From contig NZ_DATNPA010000295.1 of assembly GCF_036703385.1 (NCBI RefSeq), forward strand, positions 62,001 through 126,000: a stretch of DNA of 64,000 nt. The letters run 5' to 3'. Shown in pieces: positions 56,003 to 64,000 of the stretch; the stretch's first letter is position 1, and every line of letters starts with the position of its first letter. This DNA comes from Allocoleopsis sp036703385. Lineage in GTDB: Bacteria; Cyanobacteriota; Cyanobacteriia; Cyanobacteriales; Coleofasciculaceae. A model generated the notes under the pieces. It was not told where the DNA came from and made no database searches. It worked only from the letters and a program-made list of their open reading frames with translations. Made by a program: the position numbers and the translations under genes.

Positions 56003-57580
56003 TTACCCCTCGCCCCTCTCAGTTAAATCTGGACGTGCGCCTTTCGGTGCATCCAGCTTCCGATAATCTTGGCTCATGCCTTTGCTCATGTGAAGGTAAT
56101 CGTGGCAGGACTCATGAATTGCTACCAGATTACTAGGCTTCCAATTGTTGTGGTTGCCGTCAATGTGGTGGAGATGCACCCTTTCTTCATCGTTGAAGAG
56201 TAATCCACATTGTCCACATGTATGATGCTGTCTCTTGAGTGCCTTGGCTGTGGCTCCGTCGTATTTATCGGAGTTTCTCTTGCTCCAGTAGATGATATCT
56301 CCGTCGAAGGGGCTTTTATCTCCCTTGACATTGACGTGTTTGTTTTCCGAATAAGGAACTCTTGGGAATGCCTTCTCTATTAAGGCTGTAACCTGATAGC
56401 GGTTGAGCTTAGCTTCCTTATTAAAAACTTTCCATGTTCTGTGGTCTAGGTACCACAGGGAGAACCTGGAACCGTCCATCTTGCAATAGCGGTGGTAGTT
56501 TCTCCATCCCCTGATGATAGGAGCAAGTTTCTCGGCCTTGATTTTTGCACCATAATTCGAGCTGTTGACAACGTGTTTGACCTTTAATTGGAAGGCTTTG
56601 AAATTCTCCTCTGAGGGAGTACATCTGAACTTCCCATTTTGCTGCACCCTGAAATTCCATCCGAGGAAGTCAAATCCGTCTGTCGAGGCTACCAGTTTGG
56701 TCTTGGAGGCTTTTACGTTCAACCCCCGAAGCGCTAGGAACTCTTCCACCTTAGTTAGGACTTTGGCGGCATCATCGTTAGGCTTAAGAATGAACACCAT
56801 GTCGTCGGCGTATCTCACCGAGTTGTAGATGTCTTCGATTCCGTCAAGTGCTATATTTGCCAGTAATGGGCTAATAACGCCGCCCTGGGGTGTTCCCTGG
56901 TTGGGGAAGTCTGGATTTATTCCGGACTTCAAGCACCTCCATAAGCCCGTTTTAATGGACTGTGGGGCAATTACTTTGCTCATCAGTATGGCGTGGTCGA
57001 TGCGGTCAAAACACTTTTCAATGTCCAGTTCAAGAATTCTCTTGCTCAACCCTCCTTTGTTTGAGCAGAGATTTAGGAACAGTATTTTCTGGGCATCGTG
57101 CGCCGCTCGTCCGGGTCTGAACCCGTAACTTCTGGCATGGAATAGTGCTTCGTGTGCTGGTTCGATGGCGTACTTGGCGAGACACTGCCAAGCTCTATCT
57201 GAAATCGTAGGAACCTTTAGGATTCGCTTAGTACCATCCTTCTTTGGGATTGGAATTTCTCTAAGTCCTTGATGCTCCCAGTGATGCACCCTGCCTTTAA
57301 GCAGTTCGTTCAGCTCAAAGCGTTCTCTGAAACTGAGACTTGCTTTACCATCTACACCAGCGGTTTTCTTACCCTGATTTAATTGCGTCACTTGACGAAT
57401 AGCCAATAACCTAGCGCTTTGGCTCCTCAGAATTAGCTTCTGAAGATTTCTGGCTCGTGCCTTGTCTTCAGCTCGAATAGCTTTCCACAATCTGACTTGT
57501 AGGCGGAATAGGTTGCGCCGGAATTTCTTCCAGTCCAACTTTCTCCAAGATTCACTATGATTGCTCATGTGCCTAACCAT
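56003..57580 (-). CDS. Group II intron reverse transcriptase/maturase with HNH
   Basis: 525 residues; MSNHSESWRKLDWKKF at 57568 is an alternative start. RT motifs GVDGKASLSFRERFEL, RSYGFRPGRAAHDAQK, GTPQGGVISPLLANIALDG and the catalytic YADDMVFIL are intact, followed by the maturase X domain (YHRYCKMDGSRFSLWY) and a C-terminal HNH (CGQCGLLFNDEE, HLHHIDGNHNNWKPSNLVAI). Looks fully functional. It lies between an IS end (55912) and the tnpB2 gene (58067), so the intron probably inserted into that element. Confidence 0.9.
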   Translation of the reverse strand: MVRHMSNHSESWRKLDWKKFRRNLFRLQVRLWKAIRAEDKARARNLQKLILRSQSARLLAIRQVTQLNQGKKTAGVDGKASLSFRERFELNELLKGRVHHWEHQGLREIPIPKKDGTKRILKVPTISDRAWQCLAKYAIEPAHEALFHARSYGFRPGRAAHDAQKILFLNLCSNKGGLSKRILELDIEKCFDRIDHAILMSKVIAPQSIKTGLWRCLKSGINPDFPNQGTPQGGVISPLLANIALDGIEDIYNSVRYADDMVFILKPNDDAAKVLTKVEEFLALRGLNVKASKTKLVASTDGFDFLGWNFRVQQNGKFRCTPSEENFKAFQLKVKHVVNSSNYGAKIKAEKLAPIIRGWRNYHRYCKMDGSRFSLWYLDHRTWKVFNKEAKLNRYQVTALIEKAFPRVPYSENKHVNVKGDKSPFDGDIIYWSKRNSDKYDGATAKALKRQHHTCGQCGLLFNDEERVHLHHIDGNHNNWKPSNLVAIHESCHDYLHMSKGMSQDYRKLDAPKGARPDLTERGEG

Positions 57581-58066
57581 GCTCTACTTACCTTCTTGGG
57601 TTCTGATTACCTCAGCGAAATTACTCGCTGTCCTACCCGAAGCTTGAGGCTTCCGCGTCCTGTCTCGCCTACTGGAGTTTCGACCTGCTCCAGACTCAAG
57701 CGTCGTTTTTATTCGTTCCCCTTCCCGATTGACTGACGATTTAGGGCGGTTCAATTTGCCTATTCTCTTCTCAGGGATGCCCTTATCCGCAAGATACAGG
57801 GCGAGAATATAGAGAATGAAGTCCCCATTTTGTGTTCAGATTGTGGCTTTCATATAAGACACTTTTCTAGAACCTGTTTACCCATGTCGTCTCCCCGTTA
57901 GCGCCAGGGTGCCTATCTGCTTCAGCCCTGGTTGCGCCCTGTTCCCAGCTTCACTCTGCAAGATTCCAGGCTTGCTCGGTGTGGGCAGATTGGGAGTCAC
58001 ATCACCCCAGATGGGCAGGACTTTAACCTGCATCTAGGAAGGAGTTATGAGGGATTTACCCTCACC
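57581..58066 (-). ncRNA. Probable 5' ribozyme region of the group II intron
   Basis: 486 bp without a gene between the maturase and tnpB2, on the maturase's upstream side. GC-rich stem-like segments such as ATCTGCTTCAGCCCTGGTTG and GGCAGATTGGGAGT fit ribozyme domains I-III. I did not resolve the exact 5' GUGYG boundary or domain V. Confidence 0.5.
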
Positions 58067-59443
58067 TCAGTTTATGGATTCGCTGAGAACGAATCGCACC
58101 TCACGGTATGATTTAGACAATCCCTTGAACAAATCAATCCGTTGCGGGAGTATCAATGCTCCCCTACCCAACTCGGCTAAGTCTAAACCTAGCTGTGTGG
58201 TTACTTTTCTAGCTATGTTTGCTGCTCCGTTCGCATCGGAGTTAATCAGCCAACCCGAAGCTGTTCTGTACAATCCACGTTTTACCCTTTGACCTGACGG
58301 TTTCCATCCTGCGGGTTTTTCACCATGCTTGTAGAGGGTATCGCCATCCAGGTAAGACGCTTTTGACGTGTATGCTTCCTCCGTAATTGTTAGTTGTATT
58401 CCGTATTCTGGACAGAGCTGCTTGAGTCGTTCGATGAGTCGCTTTGTGGGGATAACTACAAAGTTCTGATTGTTCCGTTTGCCCATGTTGGAGCCGCTTT
58501 TCTGTCCTTCGTTCCAGCCAACAACGAGGTTTCCAACTCTGTCATTGAGGCATTGATTAACAATAAACCTAGCTGCCTTGTTAACAGCGTCACGCATCTG
58601 GCTGTTACGCTTGCGCTGCACTCTGTCTAAATTAGAGTCCCAGTAAAAATCAGATTTACCCTGTTTGTACTTGGCAACTAAACGGCAATATCCCTGATTC
58701 GTCGCTTTGAGCTTACGCCCGTCGATAATGAGACTTTTGCCACGAGTCGAAACACCCGTCAGCCAGTTTGTGCCACCATGATCGAAACTCCAAGCCTGTG
58801 AGTAATCCAGGTTAGGGTTGTGGGCAATCGCTTCCTTGCCATCGTCAATCACCCAATCAATCCACAGTTCGCCGTAATTGGGACGAATTGTTACTTCTTT
58901 GACCCAGTCAGAATCAATGAACTCTGGGAGATGCAAAGCAATATCAGTGATGAGATGCGGTTTCGTCTCTCTGCTAATTGATGGGTAAAAGCAACCCTCT
59001 TTGTAAGTCAAGGCTTGGCGAGGGAATGTAACAGCAGCAAGTCCTCCCTTTTTCCTGTACCTTGGCAACGACGGTCTATCAACTTCTCCTCTGTAGTAGA
59101 GATTAACCAGCCCGTTGTAGCTCCCAATCGACTCACCAACTGTCTTTAAAGTCTGTTGTGCTGACTGAGCCGCCATCGCTTTGTAGTGCGGATTCTCCTT
59201 GAGAACCTTGTCTAACTCAGGGTAAGTTGTATGGCATTTGTAGGTTTTCCATCCGTAGCAAAGTTCATCGCCACGCCAGTAAGTTGTAAACGCATTACCC
59301 TGCTGCTCAAGCTTACTGTAGTGCGTTTGCTTGGTGTAATAAATCGCGCAATTAATCAGACTATTGGCGTGTTCGCATTGGTCAACCCAAAACGCTTGTT
59401 CTTCCTGGGTAAATCTAGCCCTAACTGGAATTGTCTTGTACAA
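58067..59443 (-). CDS. tnpB: TnpB-like protein with altered RuvC II
   Basis: 458 residues, longer than typical TnpB. RuvC I WSFDHGGTNWLTGVSTRGK keeps an Asp. The RuvC II strand is LVVGWNEGQKSGSNMGKRNN, without the usual Glu-Asp-L. A Glu pair stands in ITEEAYTSKASYLDGD, and RuvC III has INSDANGAANIARK. The zinc-finger Cys are missing. This fits TnpB clades with a rearranged catalytic Glu; otherwise it would be inactive. The maturase lies just downstream. Confidence 0.8.
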   Translation of the reverse strand: MYKTIPVRARFTQEEQAFWVDQCEHANSLINCAIYYTKQTHYSKLEQQGNAFTTYWRGDELCYGWKTYKCHTTYPELDKVLKENPHYKAMAAQSAQQTLKTVGESIGSYNGLVNLYYRGEVDRPSLPRYRKKGGLAAVTFPRQALTYKEGCFYPSISRETKPHLITDIALHLPEFIDSDWVKEVTIRPNYGELWIDWVIDDGKEAIAHNPNLDYSQAWSFDHGGTNWLTGVSTRGKSLIIDGRKLKATNQGYCRLVAKYKQGKSDFYWDSNLDRVQRKRNSQMRDAVNKAARFIVNQCLNDRVGNLVVGWNEGQKSGSNMGKRNNQNFVVIPTKRLIERLKQLCPEYGIQLTITEEAYTSKASYLDGDTLYKHGEKPAGWKPSGQRVKRGLYRTASGWLINSDANGAANIARKVTTQLGLDLAELGRGALILPQRIDLFKGLSKSYREVRFVLSESIN

Positions 59444-59486
59444 ATTGTTCCCTTTGTTTAGGTTGACAGCGCATTTGTGACGGTTT

Positions 59487-60338
59487 TTAAGTATTCTCTA
59501 AACACGAGTGACACATTGGTTGAAAGTCTGCGTCAAACAGCCTTAACTGACCTCGCTTTTCAAGCGCCCACTGTTTAGGAACTGGTTCGCCCCAGCCCCA
59601 AAAAAACTTTTTCTTTACACGAGCTTCTAATCTGTCAATCCATTGACCCCATTCGGGATATATTGCCGAGGCTTCATTTCTTACCTGCTGACTTTGGGTT
59701 GTGCCACACAAACACTCGCCAGAGCGACACAGTTCTTTGTTAACTGGGTTGATCGGACACTTCTGTTCGCCACAAAGCGCTTGGCAGTCTGTTTTTTGCC
59801 AATGATGAATGACGTTTACCCAAACATTGTTAATCCTGTCGCCGTCAGTCCGAATCTCTTTGCCTGCAAGGTTTTTTGCTCGGTTGTTAGACTCCGCAAT
59901 CCTTGCACCATTGATTAATAAAATTTTTCTTCCCCTTTTACCTTGACGAATGTGTTTGGAAAGTGCGTGACTGTAAGCACTCTTTTTAAGAACATGGTAG
60001 GCATAAGAATGTGCTGAATTTTGACCTGTGCCTACCCCAAAAAATCCCTTTCTCAATACATACTGTTCGTAAGAATCTTTGGCGTCAGCCTCTATGTAAG
60101 GTATGCCAATTGACTCAACATACAGTCTCACAAACTCAGTCGTTTCTTTAATTCCTGTGCGGGTGTTCACATGGAGGATGTAATCAGGTTTAACACCTAG
60201 CACCAAGCAGACTTGAAGCGCTGCCATAGAATCTCCTCCACCAGAGAACATCAAAACCTTTGCATATGGTTGATGAGCCTTGATGGCTTTGTCTAATATT
60301 TCTGCGCTTTGTTTTAACAGTGGTTCGCTTGCATTCAT
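59487..60338 (-). CDS. PAPS reductase/adenine nucleotide alpha-hydrolase superfamily protein (PP-loop)
   Basis: 283 residues from ATG 60338 (MNASEPLLKQSAEILDKAIK). PP-loop VLMFSGGGDSMAALQVCLVL, then DYILHVNTRTGIKETTEFVR, matching phage and DNA-modification (DndC-type) PAPS reductase-like enzymes. A Cys-rich patch (CQALCGEQKCPINP, CRSGECLCGTTQ) could hold an Fe-S cluster. In phages such genes may act in DNA or RNA sulfur chemistry. The upstream region is interrupted by the tnpA element. Confidence 0.75.
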   Translation of the reverse strand: MNASEPLLKQSAEILDKAIKAHQPYAKVLMFSGGGDSMAALQVCLVLGVKPDYILHVNTRTGIKETTEFVRLYVESIGIPYIEADAKDSYEQYVLRKGFFGVGTGQNSAHSYAYHVLKKSAYSHALSKHIRQGKRGRKILLINGARIAESNNRAKNLAGKEIRTDGDRINNVWVNVIHHWQKTDCQALCGEQKCPINPVNKELCRSGECLCGTTQSQQVRNEASAIYPEWGQWIDRLEARVKKKFFWGWGEPVPKQWALEKRGQLRLFDADFQPMCHSCLENT

Positions 60339-60420
60339 TCGTGTAGCGGCTATTTGCTTTACATCGCTGTTGTTTTTCAGTATAGTTGCTACAACAGCAG
60401 TAGTCAACAAAATTCCGGAA

Positions 60421-60834
60421 ATGGCTAAACTTTCAAAAGAAGATTATGAGTATCGGCGTACAGACAATTCAGTGTCATTAATCAATTATCATTTTGTGTT
60501 TGTACCTAAGCGGCGCAAACCTGTGCTAGTCAAGGCTGTAGCTCACCGATTACAAGAGATTATCTTCGAGCTGGTTACAGAGCATGGATGGAAACTAATT
60601 GCACTGGAGGTTCAACCCGACCATGTTCATTTCTTCATTAATGCTCCTACCCATGAATCCCCTGCTGATATTGCACGGTGGGTCAAAGGCAGAGCATCGC
60701 ATCACCTAAGAAAAGAGTTTCCAGAACTAAAAAAACTACCTGCGCTATGGACTCCGACCTATTTTGTAGCAACGACAGGTCAGGTCAGCACCGAGGTAGT
60801 TAAAAAATACATTGAGAATCAACGTGGCAAGTAG
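60421..60834 (+). CDS. tnpA: TnpA, Y1 HUH transposase of IS200/IS605
   Basis: 137 residues from ATG 60421. YHFVFVPKRRKPVL start strand, HUH motif VQPDHVHFFINAP, catalytic Tyr in EVVKKYIENQ. Length is typical for Y1 transposases (130-150). A right-end hairpin follows at 60871. GCAGTAGTCAACAA just upstream (60398-60411) recurs at 54520-54533 by the TnpB element, so both may share ends. It stands 60 bp upstream of the divergent PAPS-like gene. Confidence 0.9.
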   Translation: MAKLSKEDYEYRRTDNSVSLINYHFVFVPKRRKPVLVKAVAHRLQEIIFELVTEHGWKLIALEVQPDHVHFFINAPTHESPADIARWVKGRASHHLRKEFPELKKLPALWTPTYFVATTGQVSTEVVKKYIENQRGK

Positions 60835-60870
60835 CGGATACACTGGGCTAAAGCCCTAAGTCGCTTTCAT

Positions 60871-60891
60871 CCCCTCGCTAAAGCGGAGGGG
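60871..60891 (+). repeat. IS right-end hairpin after tnpA
   Basis: CCCCTCGCTAAAGCGGAGGGG followed by TTCTCAGC, 36 bp after the tnpA stop. Confidence 0.7.
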
Positions 60892-60947
60892 TTCTCAGCT
60901 TTTATGTGTTTTCGTTAACTCTTCTGTGCTTTCATCCCCACACTCCG

Positions 60948-61157
60948 CTACGCTGCGTATGGGGACTTCCCGCACAGAAGAGTTAAAGGTTTCAACAGCG
61001 CCTTAATCCAGGGATTCTTGTTTCTGAGGATACTCTCATTTACCCCACACTCCCTTTGAGCCATTAGCGATGCGGACTGTAGGCTACCGAATCTTTCTAT
61101 CGCAAGTTGCTCTAGTTGCGTGAGTGTGAGCTTGCGGTACTTCTTTTCTTGTGACAT
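60948..61157 (-). CDS. Small hypothetical protein
   Basis: 69 residues. MSQEKKYRKLTLTQLEQLAI, then RFGSLQSASLMAQRECGVNE. Helical, HTH-like in the middle. Its C-terminus may have been altered by the neighbouring IS end, since the last residues are encoded next to the hairpin region. Not recognised. Confidence 0.4.
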   Translation of the reverse strand: MSQEKKYRKLTLTQLEQLAIERFGSLQSASLMAQRECGVNESILRNKNPWIKALLKPLTLLCGKSPYAA

Positions 61158-61219
61158 GGTTATCTTTTTTGTGTGTTTTTCTAGCGGTTTTCATTAGACC
61201 GAAATTGGCGAAGGTCTTG

Positions 61220-61450
61220 TCATATCTCAACCCCAAACTCCTTACCTAAAGCAGCTTCAATCCGACGAAGCACCTCTATAGGTACAGCTTGAGACTCTTT
61301 CTCGATCCGACTCCAGTTCTGAGGCGACATCCCAGCCGCTTCACAAATCGCCTTGAGCGTTCGATGGTCATTCTCTCTAGCTTGTTTGATGCGTTGTCCC
61401 AGTCCCGGAACATCCACCTCTATTACCTTGATTATCTTCAACGCCTGCAT
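61220..61450 (-). CDS. XRE HTH regulator
   Basis: 76 residues. GQRIKQARENDHRTLKAICE, then AAGMSPQNWSRIEKESQAVP and EVLRRIEAAL: a complete XRE/Cro HTH. It is divergent from the coiled-coil gene at 61629 with the HIP1 leader hairpin between, the same arrangement as at 6831/7128/7191. Confidence 0.8.
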   Translation of the reverse strand: MQALKIIKVIEVDVPGLGQRIKQARENDHRTLKAICEAAGMSPQNWSRIEKESQAVPIEVLRRIEAALGKEFGVEI

Positions 61451-61555
61451 ACCTTAACCTCGTCAATTACAACGTATCAAGTTATCTCATTAAATATTAA
61501 CACTTATCCTGTAATCAGTTCTCACGTAACATGTTAAAATAATAAGTAAGCAAAA

Positions 61556-61593
61556 GGCGATCGCGCACGGTCTGGAAAACTCACGCGATCGCC
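61556..61593 (+). repeat. HIP1 leader hairpin shared with 7128-7164
   Basis: Two HIP1 octamers around GCAC ... AACTCAC, as at 7128-7164. Located in the 5' leader of the 61629 gene. Confidence 0.55.
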
Positions 61594-61628
61594 CTTGCCA
61601 AATAAAAGCAGTGCACACTTAGAGCATC

Positions 61629-63218
61629 ATGATAGCATCAGCCTCCCTCGTATCGCACAAGCAGCGCATCACCAGGAAGTTCCTCGGCTTTCTACAGCGC
61701 ACGTTCAAAGACCTGTTGGACATTGGTAGTGAACTGTCCACGCTCAAGTCAGAACTCTGCCGCAAGGAGTTCGGAGAGTACCTGAATGAGGAGTTCAGGG
61801 GAAGTAAATATCTAGCAGAAACCGCGATCGCGCTTTCCTCTTGGTTCTCTCAACTCAGCGATCGCGTGCAATCACACATCCTCAAGGCCAACTCCATCCA
61901 AACCTTAACCAACTGGTCCTTGGCTGCATTACGAGAGTTACCCAAAGTAGGGGAAGAGGTAGTGCGATCGCTGCTCAAGCTTGGTGCCGTTACAGTCAAA
62001 AAAATCCGGGAAGTCGCCGGCACACCCACCAAAACCAGAAAGCCAGCCCCAGCCACCGAAGTGTTGGAAACCAAGCTTCAGGAATCCTGGCAACGTCTGC
62101 ACAACTTAGAAGTGGAACTGTATGAAGCGGATTCCATCTCACGAGACAGCATTAAAGTTGCTATTGAGGTGGCGAACAAGGATTTCGCCTATTGTGCTGG
62201 GAAACTGGGTATTAGCGTTGGTGAAGCCCTGCGACGGGTCAAGGGGGATATTGCCGTTGTCAGCCAGCAAGAAATTGACCAACGAGTAGAAGCCGCGATT
62301 GCGCAGAAACGTGCCGAGGTGGAGGAAGCACTCACCCAAACCCAAACCCAAGCCGAACAAGAAGTCCGAGCGATGCACGCGCTGAAGCTCAAGTACGCTC
62401 AAGAAAATGAGCAGCTTAAATCCCAGCTCCAGCAGATTCAGGAAGTGTTACGGGAGAAAGAACTTTATCGGATTCGGGTGGAAGAGTTGGAACGCGAGCT
62501 CGCCAAGGCACGGCAGGTAGAAGATGTGGTGAAGGAACGCATCGCGCCGGTGTTGCAGCAGGTCGCTGAACTGAAAGAGGAACGCGATCGCCTGCTGGCT
62601 CAACTGGCAGCAACCCAACCGGAAGAACCTGTAAAAATCAGCCCTGAAGAGTGGAAGAAGCTCCAAGCTCGAAGAGTTGAAGCTGATTTAACAGTAGAAG
62701 AGTTCGCCAAGATTGCGCTTGTACCCTACAGCCATACACGGGGTAGCGATATTCTGGAATCCCAAGTTGGTGAGGTGTGGGAACGTTTAGAGCGCCACAT
62801 TGAGGAAAAAAGCGATCGCGGCAGTACCAAGCGCATGACGATGAGCTACGGCGAAGCGCAACGGTACGGGATGAAAAACTATGGGGAAAAGAGCGATCGC
62901 GAAGCACAGCGATTAGAAGCTGAAACCCTTTCCGTGTATCACCCAGAGAAAGCTAAGTTGTTAGCCCAGATGCAAAAAGAGGTATTGAAGTATGGGTTAA
63001 AGCTGCGCGATTTAGTGGCTGAGCCGTTTAGTGTTTGTGTTTGTACTGGCGATTTGAAGCGGGTTTTGGCGAAAATGTCATTAAGCGTGTTAACCAACGT
63101 CTTGCAGGCGCAGCAGGTAATTGACGGACAGTTGGGTAGGGCGATGCCAATTAGCTCGTTTACTGAACTGATGCAGACTCTACAAAAATCCCAACACGAG
63201 CAACTGGAACTGTTCTAA
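61629..63218 (+). CDS. Large coiled-coil protein, DUF3102-like N-terminus
   Basis: 529 residues. FLGFLQRTFKDLLDIGSELS, then KSELCRKEFGEYLNEEFRGS, match the DUF3102-like helical DNA-associated pattern. KVGEEVVRSLLKLGAVTVKK follows. A long coiled coil spans about 215-330 (QAEQEVRAMHALKLKYAQEN, LQQIQEVLREKELYRIRVEE), with a C-terminal helical domain. It is followed 2 bp later by RusA, suggesting a DNA-processing role, perhaps a plasmid-type KfrA/partition-like protein. Confidence 0.6.
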   Translation: MIASASLVSHKQRITRKFLGFLQRTFKDLLDIGSELSTLKSELCRKEFGEYLNEEFRGSKYLAETAIALSSWFSQLSDRVQSHILKANSIQTLTNWSLAALRELPKVGEEVVRSLLKLGAVTVKKIREVAGTPTKTRKPAPATEVLETKLQESWQRLHNLEVELYEADSISRDSIKVAIEVANKDFAYCAGKLGISVGEALRRVKGDIAVVSQQEIDQRVEAAIAQKRAEVEEALTQTQTQAEQEVRAMHALKLKYAQENEQLKSQLQQIQEVLREKELYRIRVEELERELAKARQVEDVVKERIAPVLQQVAELKEERDRLLAQLAATQPEEPVKISPEEWKKLQARRVEADLTVEEFAKIALVPYSHTRGSDILESQVGEVWERLERHIEEKSDRGSTKRMTMSYGEAQRYGMKNYGEKSDREAQRLEAETLSVYHPEKAKLLAQMQKEVLKYGLKLRDLVAEPFSVCVCTGDLKRVLAKMSLSVLTNVLQAQQVIDGQLGRAMPISSFTELMQTLQKSQHEQLELF

Positions 63219-63220
63219 AA

Positions 63221-63625
63221 GTGAAACAGATATTTAACTTTCCCCTCCCTCCCACACTTAATGAACAGATTCGGGAGGCTCGCGCCCATTGGGCAATTTC
63301 AGCCAAGACCAAAAAAGAGTGGACTGGGATAGTTGCCCAAGAAGCATTCGGTACATCTCAATTTACTGGCAAAGTGTGGATGGATTTCGTGTGGGGATTG
63401 CGACGATTTGATCGCGATCCTGACAACGTAGCTGCGGCAGCCAAATACATTTTGGACGGTCTAAAAGTCGCCAAAGTAATCAGAGATGATAACTTAACTG
63501 TGATTCAGTCCCCCGTCATCCACTGGTACGAGAAAGACCCCACACCTAGCGTGATGGTCACCATCGCGGATTCCCCTGGTTTTATTTTCGAGCGCATGTC
63601 TGTTTTCCAGCAATTAGTTAGCTAA
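63221..63625 (+). CDS. rusA: RusA-family Holliday junction resolvase
   Basis: 134 residues, GTG start two bases after the previous stop. PLPPTLNEQIREARAHWAIS, then RFDRDPDNVAAAAKYILDGL and KVIRDDN: the Asp-rich R-x-D-x-D-N-x-x-K-x-x-L-D-x-L signature of RusA. Typical phage and plasmid enzyme that resolves recombination and replication junctions. Confidence 0.9.
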   Translation: MKQIFNFPLPPTLNEQIREARAHWAISAKTKKEWTGIVAQEAFGTSQFTGKVWMDFVWGLRRFDRDPDNVAAAAKYILDGLKVAKVIRDDNLTVIQSPVIHWYEKDPTPSVMVTIADSPGFIFERMSVFQQLVS

Positions 63626-63639
63626 TAGGAGCAAGTTAC

Positions 63640-63930
63640 ATGTTTGTCACTTCAAGATTTCAGTGGTCTGACAGAGCATTCCGTGAATGTCGTGCATTGC
63701 AGAACGATTTTTTATCCAGAATCAGCCTTCAGGCAAATCCCCCATCTTCTGCGGATAGTGTGCGGTTTTATTTTGTGGAATGGGAGTCTGAGGGAAATCG
63801 TGGACTTATCAATATAGGTATGAATTACTTACACGCCCAAGGCTTGCCAAACACAGGTGGAACTTGGTTGAGCGAGACATTTGAAAGTGACGGCGTTGTG
63901 TACGCGATCGCTGCTGTTTGGTGGGATTAA
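63640..63930 (+). CDS. Hypothetical protein
   Basis: 96 residues. MFVTSRFQWSDRAFRECRAL, then VRFYFVEWESEGNRGLINIG, ending VVYAIAAVWWD. Third gene of the plus-strand unit with RusA, 14 bp after it with GGAGCAAG as ribosome site. Not recognised. Confidence 0.6.
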   Translation: MFVTSRFQWSDRAFRECRALQNDFLSRISLQANPPSSADSVRFYFVEWESEGNRGLINIGMNYLHAQGLPNTGGTWLSETFESDGVVYAIAAVWWD

Positions 63931-63971
63931 GCGCTATCCGCTCAACATTGTACAAAAGAGTGAGTTAAGTT

Positions 63972-64000
63972 ATGAAAAGCAAGAAGAAAAGGCTCGGAAA
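63972..64000 (+). CDS. Start of a gene running off the right edge
   Basis: ATG at 63972, MKSKKKRLG, basic. Fourth gene of the RusA unit by position. Only nine codons are visible. Confidence 0.35.

Overview
The window looks like a large phage or phage-plasmid-like element from a filamentous cyanobacterium. Evidence for the host: the HIP1 octamer GCGATCGC is very dense, there are heptameric short tandem repeats (AATTCGG and TGAAGGT types), and there are IS200/IS605 elements and a group II intron maturase of cyanobacterial style. No rRNA or convincing tRNA gene is visible. The structural genes (DUF935-type portal, prohead protease candidate, acidic scaffold, lambda-E-type capsid candidate, Mu gpG-type tail completion protein, tail tube, tail chaperones, baseplate and fibres) indicate a tailed phage. 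I see no terminase or tape measure, so the element continues outside the window or is incomplete.

Layout. 0-3.7 kb (minus): tail-fibre genes. One ends in a classic T TTT TTC slippery site leading in the -1 frame into an SGNH hydrolase that runs off the left edge. Another is followed in the -1 frame by a GH16 glucanase that has no start codon. 3.7-11.3 kb: accessory genes (HTH proteins, a PD-(D/E)XK-like protein, a GIY-YIG/HTH fusion, a second fibre, a receiver-FHA protein, a TIR protein, a second response regulator). 11.4-13.6 kb (minus): clamp-loader subunits delta and gamma/tau with a small gene. 13.7-14.8 kb: HTH and antirepressor-like genes. 14.9-21.7 kb (minus): baseplate and tail genes. 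21.7-24.2 kb: an unusual module described below. 24.3-26.2 kb (plus): small adhesin-like genes and a GH10 enzyme. 26.2-32.3 kb (minus): basic virion proteins, a nuclease-fold protein, small genes and the portal. 32.7-44.8 kb (plus): head and tail morphogenesis. 45-53 kb (minus): a tightly packed operon of very small genes with a P-loop ATPase and membrane proteins, more plasmid-like. 53-64 kb: TnpB genes, a group II intron maturase, a PAPS-reductase-like gene, TnpA, an HTH gene, a coiled-coil protein and RusA.

The most striking structure is at 21.68-24.24 kb. Six intergenic blocks (70, 70, 85, 120, 40 and 70 bp) are built entirely of degenerate pentamers with consensus GNNGA, equivalently (GAGNN)n. 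By hand count G is at position 4 in 88 of 91 units. Every block is preceded by a hairpin and most are followed by a TAATATTAAG-type motif. Between the blocks lie four minus-strand genes, one encoding a protein with a RAMP-like glycine-rich C-terminus. The period of 5 with GAG triplets resembles the RNA targets of TRAP-type ring proteins, but I recognise no TRAP gene. The whole module is bracketed by two copies of a 19-bp palindrome, TGACAACTRTTAGTTGTCA. Ten copies of this palindrome lie at gene-block boundaries between 4 and 45 kb and none were seen in the plasmid-like part. Its terminal TGA often serves as the stop codon of the flanking gene. It may be a module-boundary recombination site or a dispersed operator.
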